34,371 nt of DNA. Source: Ornithinimicrobium sp. (lineage in GTDB: Bacteria > Actinomycetota > Actinomycetes > Actinomycetales > Dermatophilaceae). The stretch spans positions 243 through 34,613 of the forward strand of contig NZ_JAUNVI010000032.1 in assembly GCF_030537745.1 (NCBI RefSeq). Reading direction: 5' to 3'. Below are positions 1-7,612 of the stretch, piece by piece (within the stretch, counting starts at the first letter, position 1; each line of letters opens with the position of its first letter). The notes beneath the pieces were generated by a model. That model was not told the origin of the DNA. It did not search any database and was given only the letters and a program-made list of their open reading frames with translations. The position numbers and the translations under genes are program-made.

Positions 1-325
1 CGACCGCTTCGACCGCCTCAATCTCGCCCATCGCCACAACTAGCTCCGGCTCCGAGCCCATCGGTGGGGTGCCCGTGGTGAAGTCGTAGCCGCACTCTTC
101 GCAAAACAGGGCGTCCTGGACATTGAGGCCACCGCAGAACGGGCAGGTCTGGGTCGCGGAGAGGTCGAGAGGTTGCTCGTCGGTCCCGAGCGAGGGCACT
201 TCGGGCGCGGTCGGTGTCGCGGTCGCCTGTCCTCCGTCCGAGGCATCAGCACCGATCGGCGCACCACAGGTGTCGCAATAGTCTTCCGATTCGCTCCGGT
301 GTCCCTCTGGGCACAGCAGACTCAC
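1..325 (-). CDS. Double zinc-ribbon protein, C-terminus cut by window edge
   Basis: The reverse strand reads from a GTG at 325 without a stop to the window edge (108 codons). Two treble-clef type zinc ribbons are visible: C5-x3-H9 with C17-x2-C20, and C61-x2-C64 with C75-x2-C78. They are joined by a Thr/Ala/Pro-rich linker and followed by an acidic stretch, roughly residues 90-106. No catalytic domain is visible in the part present. The GTG overlaps the TGA of the VWA gene (GTGA), so it is the next gene of the same operon. Zinc-ribbon modules also sit at the N-termini of the PP2C and PknG-like proteins of this operon, which suggests a shared adaptor role (inference). The missing part could carry a forkhead-associated (FHA) or other readout domain, but nothing here shows that. 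Confidence 0.75.
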   Translation of the reverse strand, partial: MSLLCPEGHRSESEDYCDTCGAPIGADASDGGQATATPTAPEVPSLGTDEQPLDLSATQTCPFCGGLNVQDALFCEECGYDFTTGTPPMGSEPELVVAMGEIEAVEAV

Positions 326-1608
326 GAGGGTCGGACCCGTGTCGTCTTCGTCGAGGCGGTGTCCAGCTCCATCTCGTCGAGCTTGTCCACGTGGCGACGG
401 AGCTTGACCCGTCCGGTCGCAGCGTCCTGGATGTCGACCACCCTGGCCAGCCGCGAGGTGGCCGCGTCGTCACCGGTCTCCTGCGCCAGCTGGACCGCAC
501 GGCCCAGCATCGACGTCGCCGTCGCGTCGTCGCCGATCGCTTTGGCGCGTAAACCGTCCTGGATCGCCGACGCGAGCTCGGTCTGGCCGGTGTAGTGGGC
601 TACCTCCGGACTGATCTGAGCGGTCAGCAAGCTGTCTGAGGACCACTTCGCCTTGACCAGACCCTGAGCCTGGACGTCGTCGGCGACGGCGAGCTGGACG
701 CGCGCGGCCAGCTGTTCCTGACCGATCGCCTTGGGGGCCAGACGCACGGCCACGTGGTAGTCGCGCGTCTCGTCGCCCCAGGCACCCGTGTCATATCCAC
801 CGGTGAGCGGGTTGAGGTGGACGCGACGTGCCGACAAGTCCTCCAGCGTTGGTGAGACCTGCTTGACGAAGAGCACCTCGGCGCCCTGCGGTGCCCACAC
901 CCGCAGCTGGGTGTCGCTCACGCCGCGACCCATCGACTGCTCCATCAGCTGCGCAAAGTCCTGCGGCAACCCGTCCCAGGTCCGGATCAACTCGACGGTG
1001 CCCATCAGAGCTTCCGCGATCCGCCGGACCTCAGCCACCTGCCAGGCCGCGCCGAGCCCCCGGCAGTCGGCCTGGTAGCGCCCCCGCACCTGCTCGATCG
1101 CCCAGGACAACTCATCGGGGGTCTCGTGCTGGTTGGCGCCGTCGGTGAGCAGGATGGCGTGCCGCTTCGACAGGCTCGGCACGGTGCCGAAGAGCTGTCC
1201 CGCAGCAAGCAGCCACCGACCCATCGCGGTGCCACCGCCGGGCGCCAGCTGCTGCAGTGATCGCTTGGCCTCCAGCCGGGTCTGTGCCGACATCCGTGCC
1301 ATCGCCGCGTTGGTCCCGTTGGGGTAGCACAGGGAGGCCTCGTGATTGCCGGCCACGACCGCAAACCACACGCCGTCGACGATCTGGTCAAGTGCCGCCG
1401 ACGCGGCATACGCCGCCGCCTGCACGCCCTGGACGTCCATCGATCCCGACACGTCCACGATGATGATCTCGCCGGTCTCGCCAGAGGCCGAGCTCATCGC
1501 TGTGACGGTGCCGGCCCCCGTGCAGGTCAGCGACACGATCGCGTGGACGTCGGTGCCCCCATCGGGGAGGAACTCGTTCTGGTGGACCGTCGAGGTGAAG
1601 TCAGCCAT
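322..1608 (-). CDS. VWA domain protein with intact MIDAS
   Basis: A 428-residue cytoplasmic protein with no signal peptide. The von Willebrand A domain spans about residues 45-230. Its metal-ion-dependent adhesion site is complete: D52-V-S54-G-S56, T127 in the GGGTAMG turn, and D156 in LLTDG. The rest (about 240-428) is a beta-rich segment followed by a helical, charged tail. VWA proteins of this sort usually bind partner proteins through the bound metal, often with an AAA+ ATPase, and one is encoded upstream in the operon. I chose the ATG at 1608 (MADFTSTV) because its ATGGCTGA overlaps the PP2C stop; an in-frame ATG at 1617 and a longer upstream reading are less likely. The gene lies between PP2C and the zinc-ribbon protein. 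Its substrate and partners are unknown. Confidence 0.9.
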   Translation of the reverse strand: MADFTSTVHQNEFLPDGGTDVHAIVSLTCTGAGTVTAMSSASGETGEIIIVDVSGSMDVQGVQAAAYAASAALDQIVDGVWFAVVAGNHEASLCYPNGTNAAMARMSAQTRLEAKRSLQQLAPGGGTAMGRWLLAAGQLFGTVPSLSKRHAILLTDGANQHETPDELSWAIEQVRGRYQADCRGLGAAWQVAEVRRIAEALMGTVELIRTWDGLPQDFAQLMEQSMGRGVSDTQLRVWAPQGAEVLFVKQVSPTLEDLSARRVHLNPLTGGYDTGAWGDETRDYHVAVRLAPKAIGQEQLAARVQLAVADDVQAQGLVKAKWSSDSLLTAQISPEVAHYTGQTELASAIQDGLRAKAIGDDATATSMLGRAVQLAQETGDDAATSRLARVVDIQDAATGRVKLRRHVDKLDEMELDTASTKTTRVRPS

Positions 1609-2764
1609 GGTTTCCATCTTGCCCCGAGTCGGCCGCCACACTCACGTCGGGCAGCTCTGCGGGGCTCTGGTGGGTGGCGCCGGTGGGCTCTTCGGCCCGG
1701 GCGTCCTGGGGGTATGCGGTGTCCCCGGTCCGCAGGAGCGCGGCGGTGATGTTGTCCCCGCCACCCTGGTCGTTGGCCCAGTCGATGAGGGCCTGGGCGA
1801 CGGTCAGCGGGTCGGGGCCGACGCGCTCGGCAGCGCGGAGGACAGCGAGCAGGTCGTCCGGCTCGGAAGCGTAGTTCCACAGGCCGTCTGAGCAGAGCAG
1901 GAGCCACCCCGGTGCTCGGACGTCCTGGGTCACGAGCGACGGTTCCTGGTCGGGGGAGTCGAGGCCGAGCCAGCGGGTGATGGTGTGGCCGAGAGGACCC
2001 GACTCTGCGGAGACACGGTCCACCCCGCTCTCGATCTGCTCTTGGGCCAAGGAGTCGTCGCGGGTGAGCAGCACGGGTCCACCCTCGTCTGGCATCCAGT
2101 AGGCCCGGCTGTCACCGATGGTGCCCACCGTCGCGGTGCCGTCCTCGATGACCGCCGCGACATAGGTGCACGAGGGCGCCGAGTCGGGGAACTCCTCGCC
2201 CACCTGTTCGACGGCCCTCGCCGCCGCTGCCGTGGCCGTGCTCAGTCGGGAAGTCGGCTCATCGTCGCTGGTGCTCAGGACCTCGATCGCGGCGAACGCC
2301 GCAGCGAGGCTTGCCTCCGCAGATCGGGTGGCAGTGGTGACGCCATCGCAGACGACCAGCGCCACGCGGGTCGGGTCGTCCTCCTGCGCCCACACCGCCA
2401 TGGCGTCTTCGTTGTCGGTGTGCCGAAGACCGCGGTCACAGACCGCCCCGACCCAGGGCGAGGGCCGGGCGGAAAAGTGATGGCGGGGATCCGGGCGGCG
2501 CTGGCCGCACTCGGTGCACCAGCCGTCGGCGTCGAACTTGCCGCCACACCGGCAGGTGCCGTGGTCGACCACTTCGACCGGCTCCGGCTCGGAGGCCGGA
2601 GGCAGATCGCCGCCGAGGACGAGCATCGGGGTGGGCAGCGGAGGCGGGCCCTGCGAGAAGGGCTCCGGCTCTGGCTCGGGGGGCTCGATGGGGTCGGGAG
2701 GCTGCAGCGGCTCAACAGGGTCGGGGGGCTGCAGCGGCTCGATGGGGTCGGTCGTGTCGGTCAT
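1601..2764 (-). CDS. PP2C-family Ser/Thr phosphatase with N-terminal zinc ribbon
   Basis: A 387-residue protein. Residues 1-45 are a Pro/Glu-rich tail with a 9-residue tandem repeat. Residues 46-53 carry a PMLVLGGD motif that recurs in a membrane protein of the same operon. A four-cysteine zinc ribbon follows (C71, C73, C83, C86). The PP2C domain fills about 104-350 with the family signatures: a CDRG...TDNEDA segment, metal-binding D140-G141, GDSRAYW, LLLCSDGLWN and GGGDNITA. It should dephosphorylate Ser/Thr in an Mg/Mn-dependent way; the adjacent PknG-like kinase is the obvious opposing partner (inference from context). The start ATG at 2764 overlaps the kinase stop as ATGA. There is no membrane segment, so it is cytosolic, unlike PstP-type actinobacterial phosphatases. 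Confidence 0.93.
   Translation of the reverse strand: MTDTTDPIEPLQPPDPVEPLQPPDPIEPPEPEPEPFSQGPPPLPTPMLVLGGDLPPASEPEPVEVVDHGTCRCGGKFDADGWCTECGQRRPDPRHHFSARPSPWVGAVCDRGLRHTDNEDAMAVWAQEDDPTRVALVVCDGVTTATRSAEASLAAAFAAIEVLSTSDDEPTSRLSTATAAAARAVEQVGEEFPDSAPSCTYVAAVIEDGTATVGTIGDSRAYWMPDEGGPVLLTRDDSLAQEQIESGVDRVSAESGPLGHTITRWLGLDSPDQEPSLVTQDVRAPGWLLLCSDGLWNYASEPDDLLAVLRAAERVGPDPLTVAQALIDWANDQGGGDNITAALLRTGDTAYPQDARAEEPTGATHQSPAELPDVSVAADSGQDGNHG
2690..2743 (-). repeat. 27-bp tandem repeat coding a Pro-rich tail
   Basis: Two near-identical 27-bp units code for IEPLQPPDP and VEPLQPPDP (PP2C residues 8-25). A decayed third unit, IEPPEPEPEP, follows. The repeat lengthens the disordered N-terminal tail of the phosphatase and may vary in copy number by slippage. 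Confidence 0.85.
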
Positions 2765-5094
2765 GTCCAGCTCCAGGGGCGGATGGCGTTAGCACGGTCG
2801 ATGAGGGCAGCGCGTTCCTGCGGGTCGGGGGTGTAGTCGGCGAGGAAGTGGTATTCCGTCTCGACCGCGCGACGAAGAGCGTCACTGGTTACCGGTACCT
2901 CGCCGAGACGCCAGTCCGGCTTCTCGCCGTGCTGGGCGATCTGCTCGAGCGCCTGCTCGTAGATGGTGACATTGAACTGCGCTCGCTGGCGCGGATCCAG
3001 AGTCAGTCGGGAGACGGCGTGGACGCTCTCGCGGAGGTCGGCCAGGGTGCCGCGGCTGCGCAACAACTCGGCCCGCAACCAGCGGGCGCGCGGATGGGCG
3101 CGGCTGTTGGCGGGGACCGAGTCGAGCGCCGCGATCGCGCCCGACTCGTCGTCGCGGCTGAGCCGGACGCGGTGCAGACCGAAGGCAGCGGGCGCAACAT
3201 ACCCAGCATCCGTCCGCCACGCGCGTGCGTAGTCGAGCTCGGCCGCCTTGCTGTAGCCACCCAGCTCACTGGACAGCGCGAGCGCCAGGCGCGGCGCGAT
3301 CTCGCCCGGCAGCGCATCTCGGACCGCGGCGAAATGCCCCGCCGCGGACTGGCCGACCGCGGTCACATGAGCCGGGTCGTCCCCGACCTGCGACAGGGAC
3401 CACAACCCCCGCATCCAGGAGGCTCGCCAGTCCCAAGGGTCCTCAGTGATCAGTCCGCGGACCGCGTCGTCGACCCACTGCTGCTGCCCCATCGCGATCC
3501 CCGTGCGAGCGCGAGCGAGGAGCACCTCGGGCGTCTGCTCCAAGGCGCCGAGCAGCTCCTGGTGCAAGGTCGCAGGATCGGTCACTGGCAGCGAGGAGAT
3601 CCAGTCGAGCATCGGGTCGGTGTCATCGCGCTGCAGCTGCGGCAGCTCCCACCACGACAGTGTCTCTCCGGTGGAGGCCGGCGCCTCGAACGCCGTGGAG
3701 TGGGCGCTCATCGTCGCCGCGTGGTCGCTCGGAGCGGCCACGACCTGGCGCAGCACGCCGATCATCTGGGTGCGCAGCTCGTCGATCGTCAGGAAGCGGT
3801 CGTTGGGATCGGCCGCGCAGCACCTGGCTACGAGGCGATAGAAGGCGTCGTGCTCGACGAAGGGTGGCACCTGGCTGGTGGGCGGCAGGGAGGCGACATA
3901 CTCCGACTGATAGCCGCGAAATTCGAAGGTGAGCACGCACAACGTGCGGCCGATCGTGTAGATGTCGGATGCGATGGACGGGCCGATCTCAGCCACCTCA
4001 GGAGCCTGGTAGCCGACTGTCCCGAAGATTGCGGTCTCCAGGTCATCCTGTCGACGCACGCCGCCGAGGTCGATGAGCTTGACGCCATCACCCTCCTGGA
4101 TGAGGTTGTCCGGCTTAAAGTCGCAGTACAGCAGCCCGAGATCGTGCAGGTGGGCCAGGGCCGGCAGCACCTCGAGCACGAAGGCGAGCGCTTGGTCCAC
4201 GGGGAAGGGGGCGTAGCGTCCGGAGGCGGCCATCCGCTGCTTGAGCATCTGCTTCAGGCTGGTGCCACCGACGTACTCCATCACCGTGTAGGCGTCGCCG
4301 TCGTGGGTGACCACGTTGTAGATCTCGACGATGAGCGGGTGCTTGACCTGGGCGAGGAACTGTTGCTCGGCCACCGCGGCGTCGAGGGCGTCGCTGTCGC
4401 CGGTGTTGAGCAGGCCCTTGAGCACCACCCAACGGTCGGAGACATTCTTGTCGCGCGCGAGGTAGATCCAGCCCATGCCGCCATGGGCGAGGGCACCGAC
4501 CACGGCGTACTGGCCAGCGACGAGCTCGCCGGGGGCCAACTTGGGGGTGAACGAGTAAGGGGCACGGCACTGGGGGCAGAAGCCCTGCTGCCGGCCCTGG
4601 GCCTCGCCTGCCGAACGACCGACGTCGGCGCCGCAGTTGGGGCACACGCGCCGGTCCTCGGGCACCTGGGCGTCGGTCATCACCGATGCCGCTGGGTCGG
4701 CGGTCGGCACCGGCGGCACTTGCGTCAGGCCCATGCCGAGCTTGGAGCGCCGGACAGCCGCGTGCGCGCGCTGACGACGGACCGTCGCTGCCCGCACTGC
4801 CTGACGAGTCTGACCCGGTGCCGGAGTGGCGACCTGTCCGGCGCTGCCGGAGGCTTGGGGTCCCGGACTGGGCTCTTCCCCTGCACCGTCCCCCGGGAGG
4901 CCGCCGTCCGCAACAGATGGAGCCGAGGCGGACACTGACGCGGACTCCGCCCCGGTGGGTCCGGCCTGGGGATCGTGAGAGAAACTCGAGATAGGCGTCG
5001 CCACCGGCGCCTGGGACGGCTCGGGGGCGCCGCAGACGTTGCACCAGCCGTCCTCGTAGGAGCCGGTGCAGCCCGGCTCAACACACCGGTTCAC
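2761..5094 (-). CDS. PknG-type serine/threonine protein kinase
   Basis: A 777-residue protein with the PknG layout plus an extra module. An N-terminal zinc ribbon (C4, C9, C18, C21) is followed by a Ser/Ala/Pro-rich disordered stretch (about 25-145), a rubredoxin-like C151-x2-C154 and C173-x2-C176 element, a kinase domain (about 195-460) and a helical TPR-like C-terminus. The kinase has a glycine loop around 200-207, lysine 226 in VVLKG, a catalytic loop YCDFKPDN (D325, K327, N330) and DLG in place of DFG (D342). It is therefore a non-RD kinase, as in mycobacterial PknG, which controls glutamate metabolism through GarA and OdhI. Start is GTG at 5094, overlapping the upstream stop (GTGA). The second Cys pair is the known PknG redox/zinc element; the N-terminal ribbon is not part of the mycobacterial protein as I know it. 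Substrates in this organism are unknown. Confidence 0.93.
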   Translation of the reverse strand: MNRCVEPGCTGSYEDGWCNVCGAPEPSQAPVATPISSFSHDPQAGPTGAESASVSASAPSVADGGLPGDGAGEEPSPGPQASGSAGQVATPAPGQTRQAVRAATVRRQRAHAAVRRSKLGMGLTQVPPVPTADPAASVMTDAQVPEDRRVCPNCGADVGRSAGEAQGRQQGFCPQCRAPYSFTPKLAPGELVAGQYAVVGALAHGGMGWIYLARDKNVSDRWVVLKGLLNTGDSDALDAAVAEQQFLAQVKHPLIVEIYNVVTHDGDAYTVMEYVGGTSLKQMLKQRMAASGRYAPFPVDQALAFVLEVLPALAHLHDLGLLYCDFKPDNLIQEGDGVKLIDLGGVRRQDDLETAIFGTVGYQAPEVAEIGPSIASDIYTIGRTLCVLTFEFRGYQSEYVASLPPTSQVPPFVEHDAFYRLVARCCAADPNDRFLTIDELRTQMIGVLRQVVAAPSDHAATMSAHSTAFEAPASTGETLSWWELPQLQRDDTDPMLDWISSLPVTDPATLHQELLGALEQTPEVLLARARTGIAMGQQQWVDDAVRGLITEDPWDWRASWMRGLWSLSQVGDDPAHVTAVGQSAAGHFAAVRDALPGEIAPRLALALSSELGGYSKAAELDYARAWRTDAGYVAPAAFGLHRVRLSRDDESGAIAALDSVPANSRAHPRARWLRAELLRSRGTLADLRESVHAVSRLTLDPRQRAQFNVTIYEQALEQIAQHGEKPDWRLGEVPVTSDALRRAVETEYHFLADYTPDPQERAALIDRANAIRPWSWT

Positions 5095-6227
5095 AGGCTC
5101 ACCCCCATCGTCCGAGCGAAGGTTTCCTGGGCCTGGACGAGTGCCTCGAGCTGGGTCAGGTCGGTCGGGCTCGTGTCGATCAGCACCTGCGACTGCGCGA
5201 CCAGCCCCGACATCGCAGCGCGGGCGTCGCTGCCCTCGCGCAAGGCGTCGCGGAGCCTGCCGGCACGGGTGATGAGGTCTTCTCGTCGGGCCAGGGCTGC
5301 GGCATAGGTCGACTGGGCCATGCTCAGTGCCCGGTCGACGCGCTCGAGCTTGGACAGGTAGGCGGTGAGCTCGTCGGGGTCGGCAGGGATGGCACCCAGC
5401 GCGGTGACGTCGGGGATGCCGAGTGTCGGTGCGGGGGAGAGGGCCTGGCGTGCGCGCTCGGCCAGGGCCCGGACCGCCAACCCCCTGGCGGAGAGCTCGT
5501 TGGCCTCACGGGTGGCGCGAGCGTGGTCGACCCTCGCGTGCGCGCGTGCGGAGGCGGCGACGATCAGATCGCGCTCGGTCATCGCGGCCCGTGCCTCCAG
5601 CGGTGCGATGAGGCCTCCGACGTCGGCTCCGCGCTGGACCCGCTCGGTGATGTCGTCGAGACGGGCGTCCAGGGCGAGATAGACCTGCGCCGCGGAATCC
5701 CGACGCCCTGCGGGGATGAGCGCCACCTGGTCCGCGACCCGCTCGACGGTCTGGCGCAGCGAGCGCAGCCGTCCGGTGACGTCAGGGTCGGTGCCGTCCA
5801 GCCGCAGCCGTGACCGCAACGAGGAGGCCAGGGAGTCAGAGAGCCGGCAGGCCTCGGGCAGCGAGACTGCCAAGGCCTGCCCACTTCCGCGGGAGCCGAC
5901 CTGCTCGAGGCTTCCCCAGATCAGGGTGGTGATGCGGCGGCGTTCGCTCTCGCCCACGCGACCGCTATCCCAGGTGGCGGTGAGCAGCTCGAGGCGCTCG
6001 CAGACCGCTTGCCACAGCGTCATCGACAGGGTCACGTCCGCGGTGACGGCGTGCTGCTCCAGCGGTGTGGTCAGCCCCATCGCTGCCTGGTCGAGGGCGT
6101 CGAGCTCGGTGCGTCGGCGGTCCTTCCAGGTGATCAGGGCGTCGAGATAGCGCAGGATCTCGCGTTGGTCGACGTCGGTCCCCAGCGCTCCCGGGGCCTG
6201 CGGCGCGACGGCATACGCGGTGTTCAT
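5091..6227 (-). CDS. Helical protein of unknown function in the kinase operon
   Basis: A 378-residue protein that I do not recognise. It is almost entirely alpha-helical by composition, rich in Ala, Arg, Leu, Glu and Asp with few glycines or aromatics. It has no signal peptide and no membrane segment. Heptad-like stretches around 25-60, 130-200 and 280-340 suggest long helical bundles or coiled coil. No catalytic motif or cysteine cluster is visible. Its ATG overlaps the stop of the membrane protein gene upstream (ATGA) and its stop overlaps the kinase start (GTGA). It thus lies between the receptors and the kinase, which is compatible with a cytosolic connector role; that is a guess from gene order only. 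Confidence 0.85.
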   Translation of the reverse strand: MNTAYAVAPQAPGALGTDVDQREILRYLDALITWKDRRRTELDALDQAAMGLTTPLEQHAVTADVTLSMTLWQAVCERLELLTATWDSGRVGESERRRITTLIWGSLEQVGSRGSGQALAVSLPEACRLSDSLASSLRSRLRLDGTDPDVTGRLRSLRQTVERVADQVALIPAGRRDSAAQVYLALDARLDDITERVQRGADVGGLIAPLEARAAMTERDLIVAASARAHARVDHARATREANELSARGLAVRALAERARQALSPAPTLGIPDVTALGAIPADPDELTAYLSKLERVDRALSMAQSTYAAALARREDLITRAGRLRDALREGSDARAAMSGLVAQSQVLIDTSPTDLTQLEALVQAQETFARTMGVSL

Positions 6228-7612
6228 GCTGTGTCCTTCTCGCGCCGTCGGCGAACTGTGTCGACGGCGAGTGCGCTGGCGGCCAGCAGCGCCGACAGCG
6301 CACCCAACGCCAGGCTGAGGGGGGAGAGGCTGGCCCGGTCCAGGCTGCTGACGACATCGGCGCGCGCTGCCGCCACCGTCGCCGCGCGTTCGTCCATGAC
6401 GACCTGCCCGGCCCGCGAGACGGCGACGCCGGCTGCATAGACCTGGGGGGTGTCGATCGCCTCCCCGAGCTCAGTGCGAGCCTGCACGTAGGCGGTGCGC
6501 CCGGACGATTCCCCCAGGTCTTCGAGGCGCTGGGCATCGGTCCAGTAGCCGGTGTCGCTGCGATAGCTGTTGCGCAGTCGGTAGGCGGTCTCCAGATCAC
6601 GCTGGATGAGGTCGGTGGCGTCGCCTGCTGCAGACAGGGCACTCTGATGCGCCTGCGCGGCGACCTTTACCGGCGTTGACGCCCCGAGCTGCGCCACCAG
6701 GGCGATCCCACAGGCGGCGGCCGCGACGACGAGGGCAAGGGAGCTCCAGGCGCGCGCACGCCAGGCCAGGATCAGCAGCAGCAGCAATGCGCCGAGCGCG
6801 ATGGTCCCGGCGATCGGAGCCAGAGGCGAGGTGGCCAGCGCGGTGTCACGCAGCCTTTCGACGTCCCTTCGGGACACGGCATAGTCCGTCCCGTCACGCA
6901 GGCTGGTCCACGTGGTCAGGGCGTTGACCGGGTTGACACCGTCCTGGAGCACGAGCGTGACACCGTCGCGAAGACTGTCGGCGTAGTAACTGTTCTGCAG
7001 CGGATAGGCGGTCGCCGCGGCGTCGACAAGGGCCAGGGTCGCGGGCACGCCGTCGATGAGGTCGACTTTCTGACCGGCCAGGTGCGCGGAGGTGTCCTCG
7101 TCCAGCTGGAGGCCGATCTGTTGCCACGCGGCGCGTTCCTCGTCCGCGGCGACGAACGACGCGACGGCCTCGGGGTCGCCATCGACCTGTCCGGCGAGGA
7201 CTCCAGTGACCAGGACGCTCACAACGGCCGCGCCGGTGAGGACCCTGGCCATGGTGCTGTTGCCGAAGGTCGAGCGCACCCTGGGCGGTGTGGAGACCCG
7301 GACCAGCGGCACGCCGGCTTGGGCCAGGCCTTGCTGACTCATCTTCTTGCGGAGGTGACGCTCGTGCTTATCGAGCTCGCGCTGGGCCCGATCGATCTCG
7401 GCCTGCTGCCGGTTCAGCTCCCGCTCCGTCCGCGCGCGGTCGCGCTCAATCTCCTCCTTGGCCAGGAGCTGCTGCTGCTCGATCTCGCGCTGCGCCTGTT
7501 CCTGCTGCCGGCGCACCTGCTCCGGAGTGGTGTCCTCGACGTCGGGCTGATCCCGGCCCAGGATCAGCATCGGGGGTGGCTGCGGTCCGTCTTGGCGATC
7601 GCGATCGTTCAT
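6224..7612 (-). CDS. Four-helix membrane protein with two matched extracytoplasmic domains
   Basis: A 462-residue protein. The cytosolic N-terminus starts with a Pro-rich PPPMLILGRD motif (12-21) also found in the phosphatase, then a strongly charged coiled coil (about 30-92, repeated E/Q/R heptads). Predicted membrane helices lie at about 122-141, 264-283, 291-309 and 431-450. The two loops between helices 1-2 and 3-4 are each about 120 residues, and both contain a TAYxLxNSY motif (202-210 and 342-350), which suggests an internally duplicated receptor module. The topology matches what is described for GlnX, the membrane partner of PknG in mycobacteria, but homology is only inferred. No solute-binding protein is encoded here. 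Starts with ATGA overlap to its upstream paralogue-like gene. Confidence 0.85.
   Translation of the reverse strand: MNDRDRQDGPQPPPMLILGRDQPDVEDTTPEQVRRQQEQAQREIEQQQLLAKEEIERDRARTERELNRQQAEIDRAQRELDKHERHLRKKMSQQGLAQAGVPLVRVSTPPRVRSTFGNSTMARVLTGAAVVSVLVTGVLAGQVDGDPEAVASFVAADEERAAWQQIGLQLDEDTSAHLAGQKVDLIDGVPATLALVDAAATAYPLQNSYYADSLRDGVTLVLQDGVNPVNALTTWTSLRDGTDYAVSRRDVERLRDTALATSPLAPIAGTIALGALLLLLILAWRARAWSSLALVVAAAACGIALVAQLGASTPVKVAAQAHQSALSAAGDATDLIQRDLETAYRLRNSYRSDTGYWTDAQRLEDLGESSGRTAYVQARTELGEAIDTPQVYAAGVAVSRAGQVVMDERAATVAAARADVVSSLDRASLSPLSLALGALSALLAASALAVDTVRRRREKDTA

Noticed and set aside
2848..4938. Long plus-strand open frame (696 codons) opposite the kinase gene
   Set aside because: It is an antisense shadow typical of high-GC DNA. 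Its translation is low-complexity and Arg/Gly/Val/His-rich with no domain, and the opposite strand has a full PknG-type kinase.
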